Assembly: GCF_033095785.1 (NCBI RefSeq)
Contig: NZ_CP137134.1
Span: 2,542,001-2,606,000 of the forward strand
DNA: 64,000 nt
Direction: 5' to 3'
Source of the DNA: Nitrosospira sp. Is2
GTDB lineage: Bacteria > Pseudomonadota > Gammaproteobacteria > Burkholderiales > Nitrosomonadaceae
Numbering within the stretch: position 1 is the first letter of the stretch; each line of letters opens with the position of its first letter. Of this stretch, positions 9,170 through 17,681 are shown one piece after another. Position numbers and translations under genes: made by a program. A model generated the notes under the pieces. The model did not search any database. It was not told the origin of the DNA and worked only from the letters and a program-made list of their open reading frames with translations.

Positions 9170-9589
9170 CTATACCGCTGCTAATTTATGATGACGGATT
9201 TCGTACCCTCGGTCCTGGTAAAAGCGGTAGCGCTTGCGGGCAGCGTGCGTATCTTCTGGTGTTGTTCCGGTAATTTCGATCAAACGGTGGAAACGGCTGA
9301 AGAAAGACGGGTTATCAGAGTCCAGGTTCAGCAACACCTCATCGTGTGGAATTTTTTTGGCGTCATGACCCAGTATGACAGGCGTTACATCCGCCAGTTT
9401 ATGGTCAGCCCGGCAGTGGGGAATAAAATCCATTGGAGAAAATGTCCAAAGGAGTTTGTCGATTCCCTCGAGCGTTGCCACATCCGACGCGTAAATCATC
9501 ACTTTCAGATCCTTGCGGACTGCTTTCGCAACCAGACGGCAGGCGGTATGAAGCTTATCGCCGCCGGAGTAGAAGTCTATTTCCGTCAT
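9170..9589 (-). CDS. holC: DNA polymerase III subunit chi
   Basis: 139-residue protein of the HolC family, which links the clamp loader (through psi) to single-stranded DNA-binding protein in the replisome. It shows the family opening (MTEIDFYSG, then ACRLVAKAVRKDLKVMIY) and the conserved middle (LDKLLWTFSPMDFIPH as EGIDKLLWTFSPMDFIPHC, followed by PVILGHD). The gene starts 12 bp after the pepA stop codon, the usual pepA-holC-valS neighbourhood in proteobacteria. Cytoplasmic. Confidence 0.93.
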   Translation of the reverse strand: MTEIDFYSGGDKLHTACRLVAKAVRKDLKVMIYASDVATLEGIDKLLWTFSPMDFIPHCRADHKLADVTPVILGHDAKKIPHDEVLLNLDSDNPSFFSRFHRLIEITGTTPEDTHAARKRYRFYQDRGYEIRHHKLAAV

Positions 9590-9601
9590 TTCCCCTTCAG
9601 G

Positions 9602-11110
9602 TCAGCCGGTAGATGTTTTTAACGCGCGTCCGATAATAAACTGAGTCAGCAATTGCACCGGCCGGCCGGTCGCGCCTTTTTCCTTGCCCGACTTCCAGGC
9701 GGTACCTGCTATGTCGAGATGAGCCCATCGATATTTTTTTGTAAAACGCGACAGGAAGCAAGCCGCAGTGATGGTTCCTGCCGCACGTCCACCAATGTTT
9801 GCCATATCCGCAAAATTGCTCTTCAACTGTTCCTGATATTCATCCCATAATGGCAGCCGCCAGGCAGGATCCCCCGCTCGTCCGGCCGCACCCAGCAATT
9901 CTTCAGCCAGATCATCGTCGTTGCTGAGCAAGCCTGATGCGACGTGCCCGAGCGCGATGACACATGCGCCAGTCAGGGTGGCGATATCAACGATTGTCTC
10001 GGGCTGGTAGCGCTCGGCATAAGTCAACGCATCACAAAGGATTAGGCGGCCCTCAGCATCCGTGTTGAGAATTTCAATGGTCTGTCCCGACATGCTGGTA
10101 ACCACGTCGCCCGGCTTGGTAGCATTTCCGCCCGGCATATTCTCAGTGGTGGGAATGATGCCGACCAGGTTTACCGGAAGCCCTAACTTCGCGACTGCCG
10201 TTAACGTGCCCAGCACACTGGCTGCGCCGCACATGTCGTACTTCATTTCATCCATTTCTGCCGCGGGCTTTAACGAAATACCCCCAGTATCGAACGTGAT
10301 GCCCTTGCCCACCAGCACAATGGGCTTTTCTTTCTCTGTGCGCCCCCAGTATTCCAAAGCGATCAGCTTGGCGGGCTGCCGACTGCCGCGCGCGACTGCC
10401 AGCAGCGCGCCCATACCGAGTTTTTCCATGTCCTTCTGCTCCAGGACGGTGGCCTTGAGCTTAAGCGCCTTGGCAAGATCTACCGACTGTTCGGCCAGGT
10501 AGCTCGGGGTGCAGAAGTTGGGTGCGAGGTTGCCCAAATCCTTGGCGAGTTTCATACCCTCGGCGATGGCAAGACCCTGTTGCAGTGCTTCCTCGCACGT
10601 AGCTAACCCGGGCCTTTCCATGTTGCCCACGCCAAGCGTAACTTTGCGCAGACGAGGTTTTTTCTCCTCAGTCTTGCTTTTAAGCTGATCGAAGCGGTAG
10701 ATACTTTCCATCGCCAGGATGGCCGTTTGGCTGATTTTCCATGCGATGTCACGGCTAGTAACCGGCGAGTCAGTCAAGAACAGTGTTGCGTCGGCAGCTC
10801 CCGTCCCCTTGAGAACCTTGAAGGCTGACCGTATGGCTTCGCGGTACGCCTTGTCGCCGAGTTCCTTTTCCTTGCCGAGTCCTACAAGCAATATTCGCTC
10901 GCACTGTGTGTTGGGCACGTTGTGAAGGATCAACGTCGTGCCCGTCTTTCCCTCCATGTCGCCACCGCGCAATATGCTGCTGATATACCCGTCGGCAAGT
11001 TTGTCCATCGCTTTTGCAGCATCTGTCAACTTGCGCGGCTCAAATACGCCCAGGACCAGGCAGGCGCCGCGCTGTTTCTCGGGATTTCCGCTTTTTATAC
11101 TGAATTTCAC
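9602..11110 (-). CDS. pepA: Leucyl aminopeptidase (cytosol aminopeptidase, M17)
   Basis: 502-residue metallo-aminopeptidase that removes N-terminal residues from peptides; E. coli PepA also acts as a DNA-binding accessory factor in XerCD recombination at cer. The N-terminal macro-like domain (about 1-160) is followed by the catalytic domain with VGKGITFDTGGISLKP (267-282) and the signature NTDAEGRL (349-356), which hold the metal ligands and catalytic Arg. Length is usual. It is the first gene of the minus-strand pepA-holC run and is divergent from ogt-xerD. The presence of xerD nearby is noted but is probably coincidental. Confidence 0.96.
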   Translation of the reverse strand: MKFSIKSGNPEKQRGACLVLGVFEPRKLTDAAKAMDKLADGYISSILRGGDMEGKTGTTLILHNVPNTQCERILLVGLGKEKELGDKAYREAIRSAFKVLKGTGAADATLFLTDSPVTSRDIAWKISQTAILAMESIYRFDQLKSKTEEKKPRLRKVTLGVGNMERPGLATCEEALQQGLAIAEGMKLAKDLGNLAPNFCTPSYLAEQSVDLAKALKLKATVLEQKDMEKLGMGALLAVARGSRQPAKLIALEYWGRTEKEKPIVLVGKGITFDTGGISLKPAAEMDEMKYDMCGAASVLGTLTAVAKLGLPVNLVGIIPTTENMPGGNATKPGDVVTSMSGQTIEILNTDAEGRLILCDALTYAERYQPETIVDIATLTGACVIALGHVASGLLSNDDDLAEELLGAAGRAGDPAWRLPLWDEYQEQLKSNFADMANIGGRAAGTITAACFLSRFTKKYRWAHLDIAGTAWKSGKEKGATGRPVQLLTQFIIGRALKTSTG

Positions 11111-11304
11111 TGCTCGCTCCTTTGTGCGGGGGACTTGTCGGCGGATTGCGGAGGCCGGATAATGCGGGGATTATCGCCGGACTCCACGCATAAAGTCAAA
11201 GCGCCCCGCGCTATGCTTTACCATTTAATAGAATCCAGTGATGATCGGGATTGGATACGTGCCGGATGTCTGCAAGTCCTGCCGGCTAACGTTCAAAATA
11301 CCCC

Positions 11305-11808
11305 ATGGGCAAACCAAAGGTTGGTCGAAAACTGGAAGCAGTAGTTGAATATCAGGCGAAACTTGCCACGCCCTTTGCTGTTCTTGGTATATGCATTGAG
11401 GAAGACTGGCTGACCGATATCGAGTATTTGCCCCTCGATACCCCCACGCTTGCGCCCCAAACTTCCCTTGCAAGAGAAGTGAGCGATCAGTTGCAAGCGT
11501 ATCTGGCTGAACCGGATTTCATATTTGATTTGTCGCTGCATATTGGCGGCACTATTCATCAGAAACGCGTATGGCGCGCGATTCAGGACATCCCCAGCGG
11601 TAAAACGCGCAGTTATGCCGACATCGCCACTCAGCTGCATTCGGCGCCGCGTGCCGTGGGGCAGGCATGCGGGGCGAACCGGCTTCCGATAGTCATTCCT
11701 TGCCATCGCGTTATTGCTAAAAGCGGAGGACTCGGCGGTTTTATGAATGCAAGCGATGGAATCCCGCTTGGTATAAAGCGCTGGTTGCTCCACCATGAGC
11801 GTGGCTGA
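11305..11808 (+). CDS. ogt: Methylated-DNA--[protein]-cysteine S-methyltransferase
   Basis: 167-residue DNA repair protein that transfers O6-alkyl groups from guanine to its own cysteine. The acceptor motif PCHRV is at 132-136 with Cys133. The DNA-binding helix segment (RAVGQACGANRLP) and the helix preceding it (VWRAIQDIPSGKTRSYADIA) are present, and GGLGGF follows. The length is that of the Ogt/MGMT single-domain enzymes without the Ada regulatory domain. Its stop codon lies 14 bp inside the xerD gene, so the two are translationally coupled. Confidence 0.93.
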   Translation: MGKPKVGRKLEAVVEYQAKLATPFAVLGICIEEDWLTDIEYLPLDTPTLAPQTSLAREVSDQLQAYLAEPDFIFDLSLHIGGTIHQKRVWRAIQDIPSGKTRSYADIATQLHSAPRAVGQACGANRLPIVIPCHRVIAKSGGLGGFMNASDGIPLGIKRWLLHHERG

Positions 11809-12706
11809 GCTCAACTCAGGTTTGCTGGACACTTTTTCTGACGCTTTGTGGCTGGAGGATGGTCTGTCTCGTAACACCCTGGACAGCTATCGCAGCGATC
11901 TCGAGCAATTCGGCGCTTGGCTAGCCAAGCGCCGGCACCACGACAACGCCCTTATAACAGCAACCCATTCAGATCTGCTCGCCTTTATTGCCTATAAGTT
12001 TTCCGCCAGGGTCAAGGCTAGCACGACTTGCCGCGAACTTTCGAGTTTGAAGCGGTTTTACCGTTTTTTGTTGCGCGAGGGAAAAATACAGTTAGATCCA
12101 AGCCTTAACATTGACCCCCCGAAACTTCCCCGCAGCCTGCCTGCAAGCCTTACCGAAGCGGACGTCGAGGCGCTGCTTAACGCCCCCGATGTAAACGTTC
12201 CGTTGGGGTTACGCGACCGCACCATGCTCGAAGTTCTTTATGCAAGTGGTTTAAGGGTGTCCGAGCTGATCAGTTTGGACAGCGCGCAAATCAGTCTGAA
12301 TATGGGAATCGTCAAAGTGATGGGAAAAGGCGGCAAGGAGCGCCTGGTGCCTTTGGGCGAGGAGGCATTGGAGTGGGTTTCGCGCTACACAAAGGAAGTG
12401 CGCTTGCGACTACTGGGCGGCAGCCCGAGCAACGTGCTGTTCGTCACCTCCCGTGGCTCAGCCATGACGCGCCAGGCGTTCTGGTATCTGATCAAGCGCT
12501 ACGCGCGCCACGCAGGTATAACCAAACCATTGTCGCCACATACTTTACGCCATGCCTTCGCAACCCATCTGCTCAACCATGGCGCAGATTTGCGGGTCGT
12601 GCAATTGTTGCTCGGGCACGCCGATATTTCTACTACCCAAATTTATACTCATGTGGCGCGCGAACGACTGAAACGGATTCATGCTGTGCATCATCCGAGA
12701 GGGTGA
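11795..12706 (+). CDS. xerD: Site-specific tyrosine recombinase XerD
   Basis: 303-residue tyrosine recombinase that, with XerC, resolves chromosome dimers at dif. An N-terminal SAM-like core-binding domain (about 10-105) precedes the catalytic domain, which has Arg154 (SGLRVSEL), a lysine in GKGGKERLVP (about 177-186), HTLRHAFATHLL with His249 and Arg252, LLGHADIST with His275, and the nucleophile Tyr284. XerD rather than XerC is preferred from the HTLRHAFATHLLNHGADLRV segment, but XerC/XerD assignment by eye is not absolute. It overlaps the end of ogt. Confidence 0.9.
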   Translation: MSVAELNSGLLDTFSDALWLEDGLSRNTLDSYRSDLEQFGAWLAKRRHHDNALITATHSDLLAFIAYKFSARVKASTTCRELSSLKRFYRFLLREGKIQLDPSLNIDPPKLPRSLPASLTEADVEALLNAPDVNVPLGLRDRTMLEVLYASGLRVSELISLDSAQISLNMGIVKVMGKGGKERLVPLGEEALEWVSRYTKEVRLRLLGGSPSNVLFVTSRGSAMTRQAFWYLIKRYARHAGITKPLSPHTLRHAFATHLLNHGADLRVVQLLLGHADISTTQIYTHVARERLKRIHAVHHPRG

Positions 12707-12842
12707 TGGGTAGCCTTCGCGGCACTTAAGCCTGTCATAGCAAACGACCGTCCCGAAAATATGTCAAGAAACCGTCGCGTGGAATCTTCGTGGCAGAGCC
12801 ACAGGATGCTGCAGTTCCTCGGTAAATCAGCTGAACATCCGC

Positions 12843-13292
12843 TTAGGTGCCCGTCTCCTTTTCCCTTACAGGGATGCGCCAGATAAATGCGGCGAGAATG
12901 AGGCCCAGTACGGCCAGCATTACCTTTTGCCATGCCAATGGCATCATAAGGATCGAACTGCTAAATGACAGCGCGAGCAGGAAATATACCCAGCGCTTCA
13001 CCTTGGGCCGAATGCTGCGGTATTGAGTCCATTCGCGAATAATAGGACCCGCGATACGGTGGGCAAGAAGCTTCTCGTGAAAGTGTCTTGAACTGCGCGC
13101 AAAGCAAGCTGCCGCCAGCAGCACGAAAGGTGTGGTCGGCAGAATAGGCAGCAGCACGCCGGCCACAGCCAGTATCAGGGCGGCGAACCCGGTTGCCAGA
13201 TACACCCACCGGACGACCCGGGAATCGTGCAGCTGTACCGAAGGCGTCGGTGGTTGCTCCTCACCTACTTTTTCGTTCAGGTGTTTCTGCAT
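12843..13292 (-). CDS. YbaN family membrane protein (DUF454)
   Basis: 149 residues from the ATG at 13292; an upstream TTG at 13316 would add eight. It has an N-terminal cytoplasmic stretch, then a first membrane segment (VYLATGFAALILAVAGVLLP) followed by the family signature LPILPTTPFVLLAAACFARSS, and a C-terminal pair of membrane segments (FLLALSFSSSILMMPL and VMLAVLGLILAAFIW). These match DUF454/YbaN inner-membrane proteins, whose function is unknown. It stands alone between xerD and the FKBP gene, in the opposite orientation. Confidence 0.85.
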   Translation of the reverse strand: MQKHLNEKVGEEQPPTPSVQLHDSRVVRWVYLATGFAALILAVAGVLLPILPTTPFVLLAAACFARSSRHFHEKLLAHRIAGPIIREWTQYRSIRPKVKRWVYFLLALSFSSSILMMPLAWQKVMLAVLGLILAAFIWRIPVREKETGT

Positions 13293-13316
13293 CGGCCTAA
13301 TTCCAGTTCTACACAA

Positions 13317-13647
13317 ACTAATGCGAACGAGTTCCCGGGGTCAGTCCGCTTGCGGTGGAGTACGCAGAGAACCCGAATCCGAATTTTGGCAGCAATTACC
13401 GCAATGGGAAACTAAGTCATGGGTTCTATGCGTATAATACGGAAAGCCGCTGGGGTTACAAAATCCCGGTGATATGTAGACTCTGCATGTGCATGCAGCG
13501 AGTGCGCTTAAACTAAGATCAAGATCTGCCGCGCGAAGTTTGCACGGCCCCAAGCAGTGTTCATATACCTGCCCTACCCACCGCAGCCACTGCAGGCGAG
13601 AAACGGATATTTAGAATTGAATAATTAATTTAATTTTGAGGTAAGCG
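13317..13647. other. Intergenic region between the YbaN and FKBP genes
   Basis: About 330 bp without a supported gene. A perfect TATAAT stands at 13433-13438, but no good -35 lies 16-18 bp upstream. The last 45 bp before the FKBP gene are A+T-rich and hold its ribosome binding site (GAGG). It probably contains both divergent promoters; nothing else is evident. Confidence 0.4.
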
Positions 13648-14106
13648 ATGTCTCACGTAAAATCACTGTTTAGTGCTTTGATATTGGGCGTTATTCTATT
13701 ACCCCAGGTTGCATTTTCCCAAACCGGGCAGGGACCATCCGGCGTGAATGAACTAATAAAGAAAGATACGAAAGTGGGGACCGGCGAGGAAGCAACTGTC
13801 GGTAAGGCAGTGGAGGTACATTACACCGGCTGGCTTTATGATCCCGGCGCATCTGATAAAAAGGGAGCAAAATTCGACAGTTCCCGCGATCGCGGCGCCC
13901 CCTTCTCATTTCTTTTGGGGGCCGGGCGCGTGATTAAAGGGTGGGACCGTGGTGTTGCCGGCATGAAAGTCGGTGGCCAGCGTACCTTAATCATTCCGCC
14001 CGATATGGCCTATGGCGCCAACGGCGCAGGTAAGGTCATTCCACCCAATGCCACATTGATTTTCGACGTGGAACTCCTGGGCTTGCGTCAGGGATCGACG
14101 CACTGA
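13648..14106 (+). CDS. Exported FKBP-type peptidyl-prolyl cis-trans isomerase
   Basis: 152 residues. A signal peptide (about 1-24, hydrophobic core LFSALILGVILLPQVAFS) sends it to the periplasm. The rest is a single FKBP domain: VEVHYTGWLYD, FDSSRDRGAPFSFLLGAGRVIKGWD, GGQRTLIIPPDMAYG, and the C-terminal LIFDVELLGL. These carry the family's aromatic active-site residues (Tyr, Phe, Trp and the AYG tyrosine). It should speed proline isomerization during folding of exported proteins. It lies just upstream of the tRNA-tuf cluster but has no evident functional tie to it. The 5' sequence before the ATG has a GAGG ribosome binding site. Confidence 0.92.
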   Translation: MSHVKSLFSALILGVILLPQVAFSQTGQGPSGVNELIKKDTKVGTGEEATVGKAVEVHYTGWLYDPGASDKKGAKFDSSRDRGAPFSFLLGAGRVIKGWDRGVAGMKVGGQRTLIIPPDMAYGANGAGKVIPPNATLIFDVELLGLRQGSTH

Positions 14107-14182
14107 AGCAGCCCCCCGGACTTCGGCAATAGCGCCGACTCTGATCGCGCCATCGGATAATTCTGAAAGCCCGAAATGCACG

Positions 14183-14211
14183 TTGACTTATCATCCTAAA
14201 GCATTCACAAT
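14183..14211 (+). promoter_or_regulatory. Candidate sigma-70 promoter of the tRNA-Tyr/Gly/Thr-tuf unit
   Basis: TTGACT (14183-14188), a 17-bp spacer and CACAAT (14206-14211). The predicted start is about 14218, only eight bases before the first base of tRNA-Tyr, which is the expected spacing for a stable-RNA promoter. Confidence 0.6.
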
Positions 14212-14225
14212 TAGCAGTTTCGTTT

Positions 14226-14312
<87 letters not shown>

Positions 14313-14462
14313 TCAGACGGCTATGTAAACATTTCGGCAGCAGGTTCGATAGCCTGTTGTGACCGTGAATGGGTTTGGGGTGTAATAAGTGTAGCGCCGG
14401 AGCGCTTGATGGCTTTTCTGTGATGAGTTGATGGATTGCTTCGATCCAAATCGCCAGATGAT

Positions 14463-14536
14463 GCGGGTGTAGCTCAATGGTAGAGCAGAAGCCTTCCAAG
14501 CTTACGACGAGGGTTCGATTCCCTTCACCCGCTCCA
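14463..14536 (+). tRNA. tRNA-Gly (anticodon TCC)
   Basis: 74 nt including CCA. The acceptor GCGGGTG pairs with CACCCGC. The anticodon loop CTTCCAA gives TCC. The T arm is GAGGG/TTCGATT/CCCTT. The outermost anticodon-stem pair (G27-A43) appears mismatched; the rest folds normally. Confidence 0.95.
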
Positions 14537-14619
14537 GTTCGCAGTTGAAGAAAAACTGGAGTTGAAGTTTTGGCAAGGTCAAAGTTATTGCAACGTGTTG
14601 TTTAGGCAGAATGGTGCTT

Positions 14620-14694
14620 GCCCATGTAGCTCAGTGGCAGAGCACTCCCTTGGTAAGGGAGAGGTCGCCAGTTCAATCCTGGCCATGGGCTCCA
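14620..14694 (+). tRNA. tRNA-Thr (anticodon GGT)
   Basis: 75 nt including CCA. The acceptor GCCCATG pairs with CATGGGC. The anticodon stem CTCCC/GGGAG closes the loop TTGGTAA with anticodon GGT. It ends 54 bp before the tuf start codon, so it is probably cut from a tRNA-tuf mRNA precursor. Confidence 0.96.
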
Positions 14695-14744
14695 TAGGCG
14701 TCGATTAAAAACCTGGATATAAAAAGTGCTTTAAAAAGGGGACC

Positions 14745-15939
14745 CATCATGGCAAAGAGCAAATTTGAGCGGACGAAGCCGCACGTGAACGTTGGGACGA
14801 TTGGTCATGTGGATCATGGGAAGACCACATTGACGGCGGCGATCACGATGGTATTGGCGAAGAAGTTTGGAGGCGAGGCGAAGAGTTACGCGCAGATTGA
14901 CTCGGCGCCGGAGGAGAAGGCACGGGGGATCACGATCAACACGGCACACGTTGAGTATGAGACCACGGCCCGGCATTACGCGCACGTTGATTGTCCGGGT
15001 CACGCGGACTACGTGAAGAACATGATCACCGGGGCAGCGCAGATGGACGGGGCGATCCTGGTGGTTTCTGCTGCGGATGGGCCGATGCCGCAGACGCGGG
15101 AGCACATACTGCTTGCGCGCCAGGTTGGAGTTCCCTACATCGTGGTGTACATGAACAAAGCGGACATGGTGGACGATGCCGAGCTTCTGGAACTGGTGGA
15201 GATGGAAGTTCGCGAACTGCTGTCCAAATACAATTTTCCCGGGGATGACACACCGATCGTGATTGGGTCTGCGCTGAAGGCGCTGGAAGGCGATCAGAGC
15301 GACATAGGCGAGCCGTCGATATTCAAGTTGGCGGATGCGCTGGACAGCTACATACCTGAGCCGGTACGTGCGGTGGATGGTGCCTTTCTGATGCCGGTGG
15401 AAGACGTATTCTCGATATCCGGGCGTGGCACGGTTGTGACGGGGCGGATTGAGCGCGGCGTAATCAAGGTGGGGGAAGAAATCGAGATCGTAGGCCTGAG
15501 GCCCACGATCAAGACCGTATGCACCGGAGTTGAAATGTTTAGGAAGCTGCTCGACCAGGGGCAGGCGGGTGACAACGTTGGCGTATTGCTGCGTGGCACC
15601 AAGCGCGAGGAAGTCGAGCGCGGCCAGGTTCTGGCCAAGCCGGGCAGCATCACGCCACACACGAAGTTTAGCGCCGAGATATACGTACTGAGCAAAGAAG
15701 AAGGTGGGCGTCATACCCCGTTTTTCCAGGGCTACCGGCCGCAATTCTACTTTCGCACCACTGATGTGACGGGTGCGATTGAACTGCCTGCGGGGACCGA
15801 GATGGTCATGCCTGGCGACAACGTATCGGTGACGGTGAACCTGATTGCCCCGATTGCGATGGAAGAAGGCCTGCGTTTTGCCATTCGCGAGGGCGGCAGA
15901 ACAGTTGGCGCAGGCGTGGTGGCAAAGGTTATTGAATAA
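14745..15939 (+). repeat. Long direct repeat, copy 1 (tuf gene)
   Basis: 1195 bp, from four bases before the ATG through the stop codon, appears identical by eye to 33161-34355. Identity stops immediately outside: the base before the repeat and the base after the TAA differ between the copies. This is the pattern expected of gene conversion between duplicate tuf genes. Confidence 0.9.
14749..15939 (+). CDS. tuf: Elongation factor Tu (copy next to the tRNA cluster)
   Basis: 396-residue GTPase that delivers aminoacyl-tRNA to the ribosome. G1 GHVDHGKTT (about 19-27), G3 DCPGHADYV (about 81-89) and G4 NKAD are intact, and the effector region RGITINTAHVEYE is present. Domains 2 and 3 follow from about residue 205. 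It is co-transcribed with tRNA-Tyr, -Gly and -Thr upstream and probably tRNA-Trp and secE-nusG downstream, as for the tufB arrangement. The protein is identical to that of the second copy at 33165-34355. Confidence 0.98.
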   Translation: MAKSKFERTKPHVNVGTIGHVDHGKTTLTAAITMVLAKKFGGEAKSYAQIDSAPEEKARGITINTAHVEYETTARHYAHVDCPGHADYVKNMITGAAQMDGAILVVSAADGPMPQTREHILLARQVGVPYIVVYMNKADMVDDAELLELVEMEVRELLSKYNFPGDDTPIVIGSALKALEGDQSDIGEPSIFKLADALDSYIPEPVRAVDGAFLMPVEDVFSISGRGTVVTGRIERGVIKVGEEIEIVGLRPTIKTVCTGVEMFRKLLDQGQAGDNVGVLLRGTKREEVERGQVLAKPGSITPHTKFSAEIYVLSKEEGGRHTPFFQGYRPQFYFRTTDVTGAIELPAGTEMVMPGDNVSVTVNLIAPIAMEEGLRFAIREGGRTVGAGVVAKVIE

Positions 15940-16027
15940 AGGCGGATGTCCCCGGAATTGAGTAATTGTTTATTCTTAATATTCGGTGAATCTCCTGATT
16001 TTCTATCTATTGTCTTAAAGGAAATAC

Positions 16028-16103
16028 AGGCCAGTAGCTCAATTGGCAGAGCGTCGGTCTCCAAAACCGAAGGTTGGGGGTTCGATGCCCTCCTGGCCTG
16101 CCA
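16028..16103 (+). tRNA. tRNA-Trp (anticodon CCA)
   Basis: 76 nt including an encoded CCA. The acceptor AGGCCAG pairs with CTGGCCT. The anticodon stem CGGTC.. closes a loop with CTCCAAA, anticodon CCA. The T loop is GTTCGATGC. It lies between tuf and secE, the standard position in proteobacteria. Confidence 0.96.
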
Positions 16104-16274
16104 AGATAGGAAATGTCAAACGAAACACCTGTTATTATCCAACGGAAGCTAGGCTTCATCAATCTAACTACCAACACGTTGCGTTGAATCACGGGCTGAG
16201 GGTTGTGCTTGCATAATCGGCTCCTGCACCGCTTCATTTACTGAAAAGCATTAAAGGCAGAGTGGGATAAAGTA

Positions 16275-16619
16275 GTGGATAAGATCAAGTTGGGATTTGC
16301 GCTACTGCTGTTGATTGCGGGTATTGCAGGTTTTTATTACCTCCGGGATGGCGCGATGGTCATTCGCGTCATCTCTGTACTCTCGGGCGTTGTTCTGGCG
16401 GGCGTAGTGGTGTGGTTTACCGCTCCCGGCAAGCAGTTTTATGCATTCTCCAGAGAATCAGCTGAAGAAACACGAAAAGTGGTATGGCCGAGCCGCAAGG
16501 AGACGCTACAGACCACTGGGATCGTGTTTGCATTTGTTCTAGTGATGGCCATATTTTTATGGATGGTGGATGCGGGGCTCTTGCTCGCGGTGAGATATCT
16601 GATGGGACAGGAGGGGTGA
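16275..16619 (+). CDS. secE: Preprotein translocase subunit SecE
   Basis: 114 residues with a GTG start. Three membrane segments are seen: LGFALLLLIAGIAGFYYL, then VIRVISVLSGVVLAGVVVWF, and the C-terminal IVFAFVLVMAIFLWMVDAGL. Between the second and third is the conserved cytoplasmic helix (SAEETRKVVWPSRKET), the mark of SecE. It stabilizes SecY in the inner-membrane translocon. Its stop codon overlaps the nusG start (TGATG), so translation is coupled. Confidence 0.96.
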   Translation: MDKIKLGFALLLLIAGIAGFYYLRDGAMVIRVISVLSGVVLAGVVVWFTAPGKQFYAFSRESAEETRKVVWPSRKETLQTTGIVFAFVLVMAIFLWMVDAGLLLAVRYLMGQEG

Positions 16620-17152
16620 TGGAGAAGAAATGGTTTGTGGTTCACGCCTACTCCGGGTTTGAAAAGAGCGTGCAGCGCGCATTGAAGGATCGGATTAATC
16701 GCGCCGGGATGCAGGACAAATTTGGGCAGATATTGGTCCCGGTAGAAGAAGTCATTGAAATGAAAGGTGGCCAGAAAAATCTCAGCGAGCGCAAATTTTT
16801 TCCTGGCTATGTATTGGTCGAGATGGAGATGACTGATGAAACGTGGCATCTGGTAAAAAACACTGCCAAGGTCACCGGCTTTATTGGTGGCTCGGCCACG
16901 AAACCGACGCCGATCAGCGAGAAGGAAGTGCAGAACATTCTCCATCAGATACAGGAGGGGGTGGAGAAGCCCAAGCCTAAGGTACTTTTTGAGGCGGGCG
17001 AGGCCGTGCGGGTCAAGGAAGGCCCGTTTACGGATTTTCACGGCAATGTGGAAGATGTCAATTATGACAAAAGCAAAATTCGGGTGTCGGTTTCCATCTT
17101 TGGGCGTCCCACCCCTGTGGAGCTGGATTTCAGTCAAGTCGAAAAAGCTTGA
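16619..17152 (+). CDS. nusG: Transcription termination/antitermination protein NusG
   Basis: 177 residues from the ATG that overlaps the secE stop codon. The NGN domain has the usual opening (KKWFVVHAYSGFEKSV) and the phrase FFPGYVLVEMEM. The C-terminal KOW domain has GEAVRVKEGPFTDFHGNVEDV (about residues 122-142). It binds RNA polymerase and couples it to Rho or to the ribosome. It belongs to the secE-nusG-rplK-rplA unit. Confidence 0.97.
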   Translation: MEKKWFVVHAYSGFEKSVQRALKDRINRAGMQDKFGQILVPVEEVIEMKGGQKNLSERKFFPGYVLVEMEMTDETWHLVKNTAKVTGFIGGSATKPTPISEKEVQNILHQIQEGVEKPKPKVLFEAGEAVRVKEGPFTDFHGNVEDVNYDKSKIRVSVSIFGRPTPVELDFSQVEKA

Positions 17153-17249
17153 AGGATAGAGGCGGCACGCGCTAGGTATAGCGGGTCCCGCATGTTGTCA
17201 ACTGGGGAGAGCGCCATGGCGTTCGCATGTACCCGAGAGGAGAGTTATC

Positions 17250-17681
17250 GTGGCAAAAAAAATAGTTGGTTATATCAAGCTGCAGGTGCCCGCGGGCAAG
17301 GCGAATCCCAGTCCGCCCATCGGCCCGGCGCTGGGACAGCGCGGGCTCAACATCATGGAGTTCTGCAAGGCGTTCAATGCCGCCACCCAGAAAATGGAGG
17401 TTGGGTTGCCCGTGCCGGTCGTCATTACCGCTTACGCCGACAAGAGCTTCACTTTCACCATGAAGACAACGCCGGCGACGGTGTTGATAAAGAAAGCCGC
17501 GGGTGTAGGCAAGGGCAGTCCCAGACCGCATACGGACAAAGTAGGTAAATTGACCCGGAAACAGGCGGAAGAAATTGCCCAGATAAAAATGCCCGATTTG
17601 ACCGCGGCCGATATGGATGCCGCAGTTCGGACTGTTGCGGGCAGCGCCCGGAGCATGGGCGTGGAAGTGGAGGGGGTGTAA
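17250..17681 (+). CDS. rplK: 50S ribosomal protein L11
   Basis: 143 residues, with a GTG start and a strong GAGAGGAGAG ribosome binding site. The N-terminal domain holds the proline-rich PAGKANPSPPIGPALGQRG segment of the GTPase-associated centre. The C-terminal rRNA-binding domain ends KMPDLTAADMDAAVRTVAGSARSMG. Stop and the rplA start abut with no gap, as in the classical L11 operon. Confidence 0.98.
   Translation: MAKKIVGYIKLQVPAGKANPSPPIGPALGQRGLNIMEFCKAFNAATQKMEVGLPVPVVITAYADKSFTFTMKTTPATVLIKKAAGVGKGSPRPHTDKVGKLTRKQAEEIAQIKMPDLTAADMDAAVRTVAGSARSMGVEVEGV

Noticed and set aside
9188..9622. Plus-strand frame opposite holC (144 codons)
   Set aside because: Overlaps a well-recognised holC gene on the other strand; no motif.
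13433..13438. Perfect TATAAT upstream of the FKBP gene as promoter
   Set aside because: No reasonable -35 at 16-18 bp; it lies 210 bp from the gene. Left as a note only.
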